In this document: positions 1-8,473 of the stretch, in pieces
Layout of the letters: each line of letters starts with the position of its first letter
Position numbering within the stretch: position 1 is the first letter of the stretch
Assembly (NCBI GenBank): GCA_937991645.1
Contig: CALKPL010000025.1
Span: 248,001 to 312,000, forward strand
DNA length: 64,000 nt
Direction of reading: 5' to 3'
Origin: UMGS1783 sp900555065
Lineage (GTDB): Bacteria > Bacillota > Clostridia > Oscillospirales > UMGS1783
Made by a program: the position numbers and the translations under genes
Notes under the pieces: generated by a model
Seen by the model: only the letters and a program-made list of their open reading frames with translations
What the model was told of the DNA's origin: nothing
Databases searched by the model: none

Positions 1-263
1 TTCACGTTGACTGTGTAAAAGCCTTTGTTGAACGGGACCTGCTCGATGTCAATGAAACAGCAGAGAATCTCGCATTTACGCGTTCTAACGCTTACCGCCC
101 TGTCTAAAATCGCCTGGCCGCAAGCTGTAAGATATACGCGGAGATCTTCAGCACAATCCTTGTCTTTACAGGAATCGTAAATCTGATTCGTATTGATACA
201 AACAGCGTTTTTCAAGCATTCACAGCCGGTAAGAGGGCCGGGTAAAACTTTACAATCAGCCAT
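1..263 (-). CDS. Cysteine-rich conserved hypothetical protein (C-terminus outside window)
   Basis: The frame is open to the left edge, with 87 codons visible. Its ATG (263) follows a strong AGGAGG Shine-Dalgarno at 271-276 with a 7-nt spacer. The visible part has about ten cysteines, including a GCECL stretch near residue 13, CINTNQIYDSCKDKDC near residues 22-37, and a CEILCC stretch near the edge. The sequence looks like cysteine-rich proteins found across spore-forming Clostridia, but I cannot name a family with certainty. It could bind metal or be a coat-associated protein; both are guesses. No signal peptide or membrane segment is visible. It is transcribed away from uvrC's 3' end, on the same strand. 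Confidence 0.7.
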   Translation of the reverse strand, partial: MADCKVLPGPLTGCECLKNAVCINTNQIYDSCKDKDCAEDLRVYLTACGQAILDRAVSVRTRKCEILCCFIDIEQVPFNKGFYTVNV

Positions 264-448
264 TCTATTACCTCCTAAAATAGTATTGAAATGATGCTTC
301 ACTACCATTTTATGATTGCGAAGGAGTTTGGTGAAAAAAAGTTTACCCTTTCCGCGCTTTCACAGACTGCCGATGGCGCAGCGGCTGCGCAGAGATACGC
401 AAAAGCGCAGTATTGCCATAATAATCGCGTGTGTTTGCGTGGAATGGC

Positions 449-2263
449 TTATAACTGTTCCTGTATAAAATCATAGACTTTTTTCGACAGGGCGGGGCTG
501 AAGCCTTTGACTTTTGCGATCTCCTCCACGGAGGCTTCTCGGATTGCCGAGAGGGTCTTGAAGTGATCCAGCAGCGCGCGCGCACGGGCTTGCCCGATCC
601 CCTCCACCTGGGTAAAGACAGATGAGAGCGTGCGTTTGGACGCCGCCTTATTATGATATGCGACGGCAAAGCGGTGCGCTTCTTCCTGCATCCTGCCGCA
701 AAGTGGGTAGATTTGCGGATATTTATAGAGCATTCGCTCCTCCCCGTTCTCAAATACAAGCGCTTTTGTCTTGTGCCTGCGGTCCTTTTTCAGGCCGTAA
801 ACGGGGATGTCCAGGCCGTGGTCCTCTGCTGCGCGCCGGATAGAGCGCAGCTGCGCAAGGCCGCCGTCCGCAAAGATTGCATCCGGAAGCGGACAAAATC
901 CCGCGTCCCCGTCCACAAATCGTTGAAACCGGCGGGAAGCGGCCTCGTAAAGGCTCGCCGCGTCGTCGCCGCCAAGGTCAGGATTTATTTTGAATTTTTT
1001 ATATTTGGACTTCATAAAGCCCTGGCCGCTAAACACAGCCATGCCGCAGACGACATCAGCCGCTGCGGTATGAGATATATCGTAAATTTCAACCATATCC
1101 AACTTGCTCAGGCCAAGCACGTTCGCAAGCTCTAAAAGTTGACGTTGCGGCGCTTTTGTCCGCCCTTCGTACATGACCAGCTCCTCCACCGCGTTCGCTT
1201 CCGCCATTTTCATAATTTGCCTGTCCAGCGTTTTGGAGGGAACGCTGAGCCAGACCCGGCCGCCGCGGCGTTCGGCGAGCATCTGTTCCATGGCCTGTCT
1301 GTCCTCAATTTCCATGCCGATCAATACGCGCCTTGGAATGGTTGCGGAATCCTGACGGTAATAGGCTTTGATATATTCGCTTAGAAAAGACTGCAGATCG
1401 TCTATCTTGGCAAGCGGCGACAGGTAGGCCTCCTTATGCAGCATAATCCCCTTTTCTACACGCAGCATGACTGCGGCACAGTCGTTTCCGCGCGCAGCAA
1501 CTGTAAAGTAATCTCCATTGACAGATACGTCGTTTGCAACGCGCTGCTTTGTCAGCAGAGACTGGATTGCCTTGAGTCGGTCGCGCAGGACGGCGGCGCG
1601 TTCATAATCCAGGCTTTCCGCCGCGCGCTCCATTTGTTCCTGCGTCAGACGCGCGATCTGGTCTATCTCCCCGCTGAGAAAGCGGCGGACTTCGGCGATG
1701 ATCGCCTGGTAATCCTGCTGGCTGACCCGGCCGGCGCAGACGCCGCAACACTGCTGTATTCTGTAGTTCAGGCAGGGTCTACGCCCGGGGCGGGGCTGGG
1801 GGTTCTTGCAGGTTGGAAGCTTATATGCACGGCATGCGGCCTCGATAATGGCGTTTGCATAATAGGAACCGTAAAAAGGACCGAAGTACTCCGCGCCGTC
1901 CTGTTCAACCTTTCTTGCGAGAGATATGGTTGGGAAGGGATCGCTGGACAGTTTGATATAGGGATAGCCCTTATCGTCTTTAAGAAGAATATTATACTGG
2001 GGTTTGTTTTTCTTAATCAGATTGTTTTCCAGCAACAGCGCTTCCAGCTCGGTTTTGGCGACAATGATTTCAAAGTCATCAATATTGGCAACCAGATTCC
2101 GCGTCTTGTTATTGTGCTTTTCAACGGCGCTGAAGTAACTGTAGACACGGCGTTTCAGATTTTTTGCCTTGCCTACATATATGATTTTTCCGTCTTTGTT
2201 TTTCATGAGATAGACGCCGGGCTGCTCAGTGAGCATTAACGCCTTTTTCCGGAGCTTTTCCAT
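449..2263 (-). CDS. uvrC: Excinuclease ABC subunit C (UvrC)
   Basis: UvrC makes both incisions around bulky DNA lesions once UvrB is loaded. The 604-residue product has the usual length. It shows an N-terminal GIY-YIG nuclease domain (QPGVYLMKN then IIYVGKAKNLKRR, about residues 14-95), a UVR motif near residue 200 (YERAAVLRDRLKAIQ), an RNase H-like second nuclease domain containing EIYDISHTAAADVV, and C-terminal helix-hairpin-helix repeats. The frame continues upstream to 2386 but would then overlap luxS. The ATG at 2263 begins MEKLRKKALML directly before the conserved domain and has an AAAGGA ribosome site, so it is chosen. It follows luxS on the same strand after about 70 nt. Confidence 0.97.
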   Translation of the reverse strand: MEKLRKKALMLTEQPGVYLMKNKDGKIIYVGKAKNLKRRVYSYFSAVEKHNNKTRNLVANIDDFEIIVAKTELEALLLENNLIKKNKPQYNILLKDDKGYPYIKLSSDPFPTISLARKVEQDGAEYFGPFYGSYYANAIIEAACRAYKLPTCKNPQPRPGRRPCLNYRIQQCCGVCAGRVSQQDYQAIIAEVRRFLSGEIDQIARLTQEQMERAAESLDYERAAVLRDRLKAIQSLLTKQRVANDVSVNGDYFTVAARGNDCAAVMLRVEKGIMLHKEAYLSPLAKIDDLQSFLSEYIKAYYRQDSATIPRRVLIGMEIEDRQAMEQMLAERRGGRVWLSVPSKTLDRQIMKMAEANAVEELVMYEGRTKAPQRQLLELANVLGLSKLDMVEIYDISHTAAADVVCGMAVFSGQGFMKSKYKKFKINPDLGGDDAASLYEAASRRFQRFVDGDAGFCPLPDAIFADGGLAQLRSIRRAAEDHGLDIPVYGLKKDRRHKTKALVFENGEERMLYKYPQIYPLCGRMQEEAHRFAVAYHNKAASKRTLSSVFTQVEGIGQARARALLDHFKTLSAIREASVEEIAKVKGFSPALSKKVYDFIQEQL

Positions 2264-2333
2264 AATCCATTCCTTTATAAAATATGCTACGGTAAAACGG
2301 ACGCATCTGACAGGTTGATGCGCTTTACAGTGC

Positions 2334-2810
2334 TTAGAGGCCGGCGGATGGAGGATAGACCATATCCGCCGGTGTGAGACGCGCAAGCACGTTCATGTAT
2401 TCGCCGCAGACGGACTGCGCTTGCGCCAGACTCAGGTTTCGATAGTTACCGCACTCTTTTTCGCTGGCTCCAGGCATTGGTCCGGCGTAGACAGAAGCCT
2501 GCTGGAATACCTCCTGCAACAGGGCAAACACCGTATTATCGTCCATAAGACGGCTGTCCACAAGCAGATAAAAGCCGGTTTGACAACCCATTGGTCCGAA
2601 GTAGACAATTGCATCTCGACATCTGGAATTCCGCAGTAAGGTGGCGATCAGATGCTCTGTGGAGTGCAACTGGGCGTTCGTGAGCAGCCGGCTGCTGTTT
2701 GGACGGACAAAACGGAGATCGTAGGTGACGATGTCGCCGTCCGTTCTGGAACGGTACAGGCCAGGCAGTAAGACGGTATGATCTACCGTAAAGCTGGCGA
2801 TTCGGTCCAT
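2334..2810 (-). CDS. luxS: S-ribosylhomocysteine lyase LuxS
   Basis: LuxS cleaves S-ribosylhomocysteine to homocysteine and DPD, the precursor of autoinducer-2. The 158-residue length is normal. The metal site is seen as HSTEH (H49, E52, H53) plus a cysteine in EKECGN (C120), and the catalytic cysteine lies in GPMGCQTGF (C76). The ATG at 2810 has a GAGGG site 8 nt upstream. The enzyme before it in the pathway, the MTA/SAH nucleosidase, is encoded at 16.7 kb, so the window holds the whole Pfs-LuxS detoxification route. AI-2 signalling proper cannot be inferred because no receptor is visible. Confidence 0.97.
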   Translation of the reverse strand: MDRIASFTVDHTVLLPGLYRSRTDGDIVTYDLRFVRPNSSRLLTNAQLHSTEHLIATLLRNSRCRDAIVYFGPMGCQTGFYLLVDSRLMDDNTVFALLQEVFQQASVYAGPMPGASEKECGNYRNLSLAQAQSVCGEYMNVLARLTPADMVYPPSAGL

Positions 2811-2840
2811 TTGTTATTCCCTCTTTTCCCTGCAAGAAAG

Positions 2841-2867
2841 ATGCCCCTTATTGAGCATAAGGGGCAT
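2841..2867 (-). terminator. Intrinsic terminator after the HPr gene
   Basis: An 11-bp perfect stem (ATGCCCCTTAT / ATAAGGGGCAT) with a 5-nt loop lies between the HPr stop and luxS. On the minus strand it is followed by CTTTCTTG, a modest U-rich tail, so termination may be partial. Confidence 0.65.
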
Positions 2868-2883
2868 TGGGGGGTGCCGCATA

Positions 2884-3147
2884 TTAGTCGTTCAATTTGT
2901 TGGTGACGAGGTCAACCAACTCGGCAAGGGCGTTTTCCTCGTCTACGCCGTCTGCGATGATCGTGATTTCGGTGTCCTGCACAATCCCCATGGACAGAAC
3001 GCCCAAAAGGGATTTTGCATTGACATGACGTTCATCTTTCTCGATCCAGATTGAGGATTTGAATTCATTCGCTTTCTGTACAAAGGCAGTAGCCGGACGG
3101 GCGTGCAAGCCGATCTGGTTCACTGCGACTACTTTTTCGGAAACCAT
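2884..3147 (-). CDS. ptsH: HPr-family phosphocarrier protein
   Basis: Small phosphocarrier of the PTS family, 87 residues from the chosen start. The EI-dependent phosphorylation site His15 sits in GLHARPAT and the regulatory HPr-kinase serine, Ser46, in NAKSLLGV. Both are at the canonical positions only if translation starts at the ATG at 3147. That start has a GGAGG site 8 nt upstream; the upstream in-frame ATG at 3162 lies inside that ribosome site. No EI or permease gene is nearby, so it could serve sugar uptake (HPr) or only catabolite regulation (Crh-like). The retained His15 favours true HPr. Confidence 0.93.
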   Translation of the reverse strand: MVSEKVVAVNQIGLHARPATAFVQKANEFKSSIWIEKDERHVNAKSLLGVLSMGIVQDTEITIIADGVDEENALAELVDLVTNKLND

Positions 3148-3263
3148 GCATAACTCCTCCAAACTATTTTTCTATATCATATCATGAAATGATTGCAAAA
3201 TAAATATCTTTTTTCACCAAAGTTTCACTCTAATGAAATTTTCTGCTGGGAATTATGCACAAA

Positions 3264-3800
3264 CTATTCGCTTTGAAGGCCCATCCGAAACGCTTTCATA
3301 TTCGGCTCAAGAAGATGCTGCTTGGATTTCGGCATACAGTCCTGAATGGCTTCCTCCATCGCTTCCGCAGTGAAAATGCCGGTTTCACGGATAATCTTGC
3401 CCAAAACAATGATGTTTGCAAGCCCTTTCAGGCCGTTTTCCAATGCAAGCTGCGTGGCAGGGATTTCAAATACTTTGATGTCCGTACGCTTCGATTTGGA
3501 AGAAACGAGGCTGCTGTCCACAAACATGACTCCGCCGCTGACGACGGCCGGCTCGTATTTATCAAACGAAGGCTGATTAAAGGCAACTGCAAGGTTCGGC
3601 GAAGAAATGAGCGGTGAACCGATCTCCTCGCTGTCGATCGAGACGCTTACATTGGCTGTGCCGCCGCGCATTTCCGGACCATATGAAGGAAGCCAGGACA
3701 CCTGCAATCCTTCGTTCATGCCGCAGGTTACAAGCACCTTGCCGGTAAACAATACGCCCTGACCGCCGAACCCGGCGATGATCACATCATGCTTGCTCAT
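3264..3800 (-). CDS. 2-oxoacid:ferredoxin oxidoreductase, gamma subunit
   Basis: Gamma subunit (178 residues) of a multisubunit 2-oxoacid:acceptor oxidoreductase that converts a 2-oxoacid and CoA to acyl-CoA, CO2 and reduced ferredoxin. The family signature GFGGQGVLFTGK is at the N-terminus, followed by SYGPEMRGG. Its ATG (3800) overlaps the TGA of the beta subunit in an ATGA junction, indicating translational coupling. The cluster order delta-alpha-beta-gamma matches the branched-chain (Vor) or 2-oxoglutarate (Kor) type. The sequence alone does not settle the substrate. Confidence 0.93.
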   Translation of the reverse strand: MSKHDVIIAGFGGQGVLFTGKVLVTCGMNEGLQVSWLPSYGPEMRGGTANVSVSIDSEEIGSPLISSPNLAVAFNQPSFDKYEPAVVSGGVMFVDSSLVSSKSKRTDIKVFEIPATQLALENGLKGLANIIVLGKIIRETGIFTAEAMEEAIQDCMPKSKQHLLEPNMKAFRMGLQSE

Positions 3801-4555
3801 TTTGCATCGCTCCCTTCCCCTGTTTTGTCCACATATACTCCGACCGGGTAATACGCCATCATATTCTCCTTGAGCCATTGGATCGCGTCGATCGGAGACT
3901 TGCCCCAGTTGGTCGGGCAGGTGGAGAGCACTTCAACAATACTGAAGCCCTTGCGGTCTATCTGACACTGGAAAGCCTTCTTTATCGCGTTTTTGATCTT
4001 GACAACACCGCCGGGGCCGTCAAACGCGACGCGCTGTGCAAAGGCGGTGCCCGTCATGGTTGCGAGCAGTTCACAGACGCGGACGGGATGGCCGGCTGTT
4101 GCGGTATCTCTGCCGTAGGGCGTGGTTTGGGTCACCTGGCCCGGAAGCGTGGTCGGAGCCATTTGACCTCCGGTCATGCCGTATATAGCGTTATTTATAA
4201 AAACGATTGTGATATTTTCACCACGGGTTGCGGCATGGACCATTTCCGCCGTACCAATTGCGGCAAGGTCGCCGTCGCCCTGATAGGTAAACACAATGTT
4301 GTCCGGATTGGCGCGCTTTGCCCCTGTCGCAACAGCGGGCGCGCGGCCATGAGGCGCCTGGATCATATCGCAGTTAAAAAAGTCATATGCGCGCACTGCA
4401 CAACCGACCGGCGCTACGCCGACCGTCTTCCCTTCTATCTGCAGTTCGTCGAGCACCTCGGCGAGCACCCTGTGCACAACGCCGTGGCCGCAGCCGGGAC
4501 AGTAGCTGTTCGGCACGTCGATCAGCGACGCCGGCCTTGTTAAAATTTCAGCCAT
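3797..4555 (-). CDS. 2-oxoacid:ferredoxin oxidoreductase, beta (TPP-binding) subunit
   Basis: The 252-residue subunit carries the thiamine diphosphate site: YCPGCGHG near residue 18, then a GDGD motif in YQGDGDLAAIG and a downstream NNAIYGMTGGQ, which together bind Mg-TPP. With alpha and gamma it performs oxidative decarboxylation of 2-oxoacids to acyl-CoA. The start ATG overlaps the alpha-subunit stop by one base (TAATG), so the two are probably translationally coupled. No ferredoxin domain is fused here; that role is filled by the separate delta subunit. Confidence 0.95.
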   Translation of the reverse strand: MAEILTRPASLIDVPNSYCPGCGHGVVHRVLAEVLDELQIEGKTVGVAPVGCAVRAYDFFNCDMIQAPHGRAPAVATGAKRANPDNIVFTYQGDGDLAAIGTAEMVHAATRGENITIVFINNAIYGMTGGQMAPTTLPGQVTQTTPYGRDTATAGHPVRVCELLATMTGTAFAQRVAFDGPGGVVKIKNAIKKAFQCQIDRKGFSIVEVLSTCPTNWGKSPIDAIQWLKENMMAYYPVGVYVDKTGEGSDAK

Positions 4556-5616
4556 TATTTGTCACCTCCGACTAACTCTTCTATCTTTTTCATAATATCC
4601 TGCGGCTGCGGGATCATGCCGCCTGTACGGCCAATAAAGCTGACGGGACGGGCGCATTCGATCGCCAGGCGGACATCGTCCACCATCTGGCCCATAGACA
4701 TTTCGGCAACGAGGAACTGTTTTGCGGTCCCCGCCGCCGCTTTCAGCGCCTTGTCCGGGAACGGCCACAGCGTGATCGGACGGATCAGCCCCGCTTTAAT
4801 CCCCTTTGCACGGGCCTCTTTGACGACGCTCTTGACAATGCGCGAGGTCAGGCCATAAGCGACGATAATGATTTCCGCGTCGTCGGCGAGATAGCGCTCG
4901 CAGCGAGGTTCTTTTTCCTTGATAATCTCGTAGCGGGCGTAACGTTCCAGGATCGTCCGCTCAAGCTGATCGGGAACGAGATAGAGCGAGTTAATTACAT
5001 TGTGTTCGCGTTTCATCTGCGTGCCCGTCGCCGCCCAGGGCTTTTCGATCGGCAGCGGTTTCGGAAGCGAATCAAAGGAGACGGGCTCCATCATCTGCCC
5101 AAGCGCGCCGTCCGCCAGAATCATTGCGGGCATACGATAGGTTTCCGCCAGGTTGAACGCGTCACAGACCAATTCAGCCATCTCCTGCACCGTAGAAGGC
5201 GCAAAGACGAGAAGCTGAAAGTCTCCGTGGCCCAGCGCTTTTGTCGCCTGCCAGTAGTCTGCCTGCGAAGGCTGGATGCCGCCGAGACCAGGACCGCCAC
5301 GCTGTACGTTAATAATCACGCAGGGCAGGTCGCTGCCCGCTATGTAGGATACGCCTTCAGATTTGAGCGATATGCCCGGTGACGAGGAGGACGTCATGGC
5401 CCGTACACCGGTGGAAGCCGCGCCTAAAACCATGTTGATTGCAGCAATCTCGCTCTCTGCCTGCAGGAAGGTGCCGCCAATCTTCGGCATCTTTTTTGCA
5501 AGATAGGCTGAAAGCTCTGTCTGCGGCGTGATCGGATAACCGAAAAAATGCCGACAACCGGAGCGGATGGCAGCTTCACCAAGCGCCTCGTTGCCCTTCA
5601 TCAATACCTTTTCCAA
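4555..5616 (-). CDS. 2-oxoacid:ferredoxin oxidoreductase, alpha subunit (VorB/KorA type)
   Basis: The alpha subunit (353 residues) contains the pyrimidine-binding domain (FFGYPITPQTELSAY, then FLQAESEIAAIN) and a C-terminal domain with FLVAEMSMGQM. The start is uncertain. An in-frame GTG at 5625 has only a weak ribosome site, while TTG at 5616 has GAGGTG 6 nt upstream and yields an N-terminus (MEKVLMKGNEA) matching the family. TTG is therefore chosen. The gene begins about 13 nt after the ferredoxin-like delta gene. KVLMKGNEA and the overall length fit enzymes annotated as 3-methyl-2-oxobutanoate dehydrogenase VorB in Clostridia, so branched-chain 2-oxoacids are the likeliest substrates. Confidence 0.93.
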   Translation of the reverse strand: MEKVLMKGNEALGEAAIRSGCRHFFGYPITPQTELSAYLAKKMPKIGGTFLQAESEIAAINMVLGAASTGVRAMTSSSSPGISLKSEGVSYIAGSDLPCVIINVQRGGPGLGGIQPSQADYWQATKALGHGDFQLLVFAPSTVQEMAELVCDAFNLAETYRMPAMILADGALGQMMEPVSFDSLPKPLPIEKPWAATGTQMKREHNVINSLYLVPDQLERTILERYARYEIIKEKEPRCERYLADDAEIIIVAYGLTSRIVKSVVKEARAKGIKAGLIRPITLWPFPDKALKAAAGTAKQFLVAEMSMGQMVDDVRLAIECARPVSFIGRTGGMIPQPQDIMKKIEELVGGDK

Positions 5617-5629
5617 AACATTCACCTCT

Positions 5630-5836
5630 TTATTTCTCTATGGTTATGACGCAGTCCGGACAGATACGGTAACAACTGCCGCATGCAATACAGGCCGCCA
5701 TATCGGTCACCGTGACAGGTGTGTAGCCGCTGCTGTTCAGTTCTTCACTGTTGAGGGTCAATATCTTTTTCGGACAGTATGCAACGCATAGACCGCAGCC
5801 CTTACACCGGTCCGTGAGAATGGATAACTTCGCCAC
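5630..5836 (-). CDS. 2-oxoacid:ferredoxin oxidoreductase, delta (2x[4Fe-4S] ferredoxin) subunit
   Basis: A 68-residue bacterial-type ferredoxin with two CxxCxxCxxxCP motifs: CKGCGLCVAYCP near residue 11 and CIACGSCYRICP near residue 49. It would pass electrons from the TPP centre to free ferredoxin. The start is GTG (5836) with GGGAGG about 9 nt upstream; that ribosome site overlaps the stop of the preceding ATPase gene, so the genes are one operon. Confidence 0.94.
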   Translation of the reverse strand: MAKLSILTDRCKGCGLCVAYCPKKILTLNSEELNSSGYTPVTVTDMAACIACGSCYRICPDCVITIEK

Positions 5837-5850
5837 TTTCGTTCGCCTCC

Positions 5851-6519
5851 CTAAAAATATGTTTTTGTGTGCCGGCTGATGGTGAAAATATGGTCAGGGC
5901 GCTGGGCGCCCGGTTCCAACGGAATCATAATGGTTGTAAAAAACACCGGTAAACCGGTGCGCGATTCGAGTGCGTCAAAATACGGCGCGGCAGCTTCGAC
6001 ATCGCTCCAGACTGTCTGCTCGCCAAGGTTCGCGTTATTGATGATTCCGCTCACCTTCAAATGAGAACTCGCCTCGATTTCCCGCATTACTTCCTCCGCC
6101 TGTTCCGGCGTCTCGGTGAGCGGGCGGTAGGGATTGACCACATAGAGCATGGTATAGCCGTCCCCGGAAATCTTTTCGTGATATGTTCCGAGCACGATCG
6201 CGCCCGCGTCGTCTCCTCCTACGTCAAAAATAACGTGGTCGAACCGATTGGTAAATGCTGCCTGAATGGCGCCCGGTATGAGCGGTGTGTCCAAGTTTGT
6301 ATTTGCAGTCTCCGGCACGATAACTTCTATGCCGGCTGCCCGCATCGGCTCAACGGCGTCCGCCGCGCGGAAATAGGGGTTTACTATATCTACGTCGCAA
6401 AGCGCGACCCTCTTCCCCGCTGCGCGCAACGCATAGGCCATGGAAACTGCAATGTTCGTCTTGCCGCTGCCGTAATGACCGGTTAGAATAACGTGCTTAT
6501 TGAAGAGTTTTTTTTGCAT
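5851..6519 (-). CDS. MinD/Mrp-like P-loop ATPase linked to the oxidoreductase operon
   Basis: The 222-residue protein starts with a Walker A loop (GHYGSGKT, about residues 14-21) and has CDVDIVNPYFR and FDVGGDDAG, in the style of the ParA/MinD/Mrp (SIMIBI) NTPases. There is no transmembrane segment and no CxxC Fe-S motif. It ends 14 nt before the ferredoxin subunit and overlaps the SLOG gene upstream by 23 nt, so it is cotranscribed with the 2-oxoacid oxidoreductase. A role in cofactor or complex assembly is plausible but is inference only. Confidence 0.8.
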   Translation of the reverse strand: MQKKLFNKHVILTGHYGSGKTNIAVSMAYALRAAGKRVALCDVDIVNPYFRAADAVEPMRAAGIEVIVPETANTNLDTPLIPGAIQAAFTNRFDHVIFDVGGDDAGAIVLGTYHEKISGDGYTMLYVVNPYRPLTETPEQAEEVMREIEASSHLKVSGIINNANLGEQTVWSDVEAAAPYFDALESRTGLPVFFTTIMIPLEPGAQRPDHIFTISRHTKTYF

Positions 6520-6889
6520 TTTGCTCCTTCTTTAACATGATAACCTGGACCGGCTTTCCGCATTTGCGCGCATATTCGATCGTATACGCCGTTCCGCTTG
6601 AACTGCCGTCCCAAAAGGCGATCACAACATCGGCATAATCCACTATCTCGCGATTGCGTGCCAGTGGGGCGCGCCTTTTCTCGTACAGATCCGTCCCCGT
6701 ATAGTTCGGACGGATAATCCGCAACGGCAGGTTCTGCGCATGCGCATATCGCTTGGCCATGCTGTCGACGCCGACGGCACCGCCGCTCACAATTTCGCTT
6801 GCGTTACGTGGAATGTGCCTACATACGAGCGAATAACAGCTCTCATCCACATTTCTGGATCCTATTACCGCGACGCGCACATTATTCAC
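6497..6889 (-). CDS. SLOG-fold (DprA/YspA-like) nucleotide-binding protein
   Basis: A 130-residue Rossmann-like protein: VAVIGSRNVD at the N-terminus, IVSGGAVGVDSMAKRYA in the middle and VVIAFWDGSSSGTAYTI near the end, the pattern of the SLOG superfamily (DUF2493 and lysine-decarboxylase-like proteins). Such proteins bind nucleotides or nucleotide-derived ligands. The start is GTG (6889) with a weak AAAGAG site. The 23-nt overlap with the ATPase gene suggests coupling. Why it leads an oxidoreductase operon is unknown. Confidence 0.75.
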   Translation of the reverse strand: MNNVRVAVIGSRNVDESCYSLVCRHIPRNASEIVSGGAVGVDSMAKRYAHAQNLPLRIIRPNYTGTDLYEKRRAPLARNREIVDYADVVIAFWDGSSSGTAYTIEYARKCGKPVQVIMLKKEQNAKKTLQ

Positions 6890-7058
6890 CCGCTCTTTCT
6901 AACGACTGCATTGTACGAAAAAACGAATATTCCAAGAAAAGAATATTATTGTAATTATACCATAAATACTATGAATTTCAATATATTAATGTAAAAAATA
7001 CAGGATAATGCCTCTGCGCATCGGATAAGATAAATTAGCCCCGAAAGGAGGTCGCAAT

Positions 7059-8216
7059 TTGCAGAAAAAAAAGAAAAAGCCTTTTACGGGTCTGGTTGCG
7101 TTTGCGATCACGATCTGTATAGGCGCTACCGGACTCGCAGTCGGCCTGCCCACGGTTTTGACTCCAAAAGACGGCACTTTTGCGGAAGCGCTTGCGGGAA
7201 CGACTGAGGTAGCCGACAGAAACCGGAAAAATCTGTTCGGAGCTGTGCAGACAAATACGAATAGCAATACTTCAGATCTGGCTCTGATTCCGGGCGGGCA
7301 GGCGTTCGGCGTAAAGTTTTACACGGACGGCGTAATGGTTGTGGACATGACCGCTTTTGAAACTGCGGACGGAATGAGAAATCCGGCGTATGAAGCGGGC
7401 ATTCGGACCAAGGATATTATTATTTCCGTAAACGGCGAGAAAATCACGACAAACCGGGATATATCCAATATTGTATCCGCCTGTAACGGAAACACAGTCG
7501 TTTTTGAAGTAAAGCGCAACGACACAACCTTTACCGTCAACGTATTGCCGCAAAAAAGTGCGGCGCAGGACAGCTATAAAGTTGGTCTCTGGGTAAGGGA
7601 CAGCACTGCTGGCATTGGCACAATCACGTATTTCAACCCACAAACCGGACATTTTGCCGGCCTGGGCCACGGCATATCGGACGTTGACACAGGCGTTCTG
7701 ATGCCACTTGCTGTAGGCGACGTAATCGGCGCGAATATCTCCTCCGTTATCAAAGGACAAAAAGGCGCGCCGGGACAGCTGGAAGGTTCTTTCAATGAGT
7801 TCGTTCAATACGGCAGCCTGATTCAAAATACTTCACAGGGCGTATTCGGCAAGACGAACGACAAAAACCTCCTCAGCCAGCAGGCGATTCCAATCGCCTC
7901 CAATGATGAAGTACAGGTCGGAGAGGTAACAATCCGCTGTACGACGAACGGATCGGAGATTTCAGAGTACAAGGCCATGATCGAAAGCATCAACAAAAGC
8001 AGCACATCGCAGGGAAAGAATATGGTAATTAAAATCACCGACGAAGCGCTCCTGGAAAAAACAGGCGGAATTGTGCAGGGCATGTCGGGCAGCCCCATTA
8101 TACAAAACGGAAAGCTGGTAGGCGCAGTGACCCACGTGCTAATCAATGATCCCACCATGGGCTATGGTATTTTCATTGAAAATATGTTAGCGATTGATTC
8201 GCAAAACGCTGCTTAA
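7059..8216 (+). CDS. spoIVB: SpoIVB serine peptidase (sporulation signalling)
   Basis: SpoIVB is made in the forespore, crosses into the intermembrane space and triggers pro-sigmaK processing by cleaving SpoIVFA. The 385-residue product has an N-terminal membrane/signal segment (residues 9-32), a PDZ domain (about 90-170) and an S55 peptidase domain with GLGHGISD (His204) and GMSGSP (Ser343), followed by a well-conserved GYGIFIENML. The start codon is TTG with an AAAGGAGG site 7 nt upstream. It lies directly before spo0A, the standard Firmicute arrangement, but a terminator separates them. Confidence 0.96.
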   Translation: MQKKKKKPFTGLVAFAITICIGATGLAVGLPTVLTPKDGTFAEALAGTTEVADRNRKNLFGAVQTNTNSNTSDLALIPGGQAFGVKFYTDGVMVVDMTAFETADGMRNPAYEAGIRTKDIIISVNGEKITTNRDISNIVSACNGNTVVFEVKRNDTTFTVNVLPQKSAAQDSYKVGLWVRDSTAGIGTITYFNPQTGHFAGLGHGISDVDTGVLMPLAVGDVIGANISSVIKGQKGAPGQLEGSFNEFVQYGSLIQNTSQGVFGKTNDKNLLSQQAIPIASNDEVQVGEVTIRCTTNGSEISEYKAMIESINKSSTSQGKNMVIKITDEALLEKTGGIVQGMSGSPIIQNGKLVGAVTHVLINDPTMGYGIFIENMLAIDSQNAA

Positions 8217-8218
8217 AC

Positions 8219-8256
8219 AATAAAAGCGTCCGGCTGAGAATCGGACGCTTTTATTT
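8219..8256 (+). terminator. Intrinsic terminator after spoIVB
   Basis: The 11-bp stem AAAAGCGTCCG / CGGACGCTTTT (8222-8232 with 8242-8252) has a 9-nt loop and is extended by A-T pairs. It begins 5 nt after the spoIVB stop, so spo0A must have its own promoter. Confidence 0.9.
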
Positions 8257-8325
8257 ACACGCTATTTATATGCCTACATAAATGAATTTTTTTTAAAAAT
8301 TCGTATAGCTTTTTAACGGATTCTG

Positions 8326-8436
8326 GTGTAAAATAGAGCTACCCCCCCTAAAGTATTACATTTTACACGATGTATTACTAAAAATTTCTAATTTTTTCCA
8401 AAAGGCTCTTGCATCTATTACCAAAATATGGTAATA
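8326..8436. promoter_or_regulatory. spo0A upstream region with two inverted repeats
   Basis: GTGTAAAAT (8326-8334) and ATTTTACAC (8360-8368) form 9-bp arms around a C-rich spacer. Nearer the gene, TATTACC (8416-8422) and GGTAATA (8430-8436) form a 7-bp operator-like dyad. I could not find a convincing 0A box (TGTCGAA) or a clear sigmaH or sigmaA promoter by eye. These dyads are candidates for the sites controlling spo0A. Confidence 0.4.
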
Positions 8437-8473
8437 TTCTGTCTGTAATCAATTTTAATGGGGGATTTTATAA

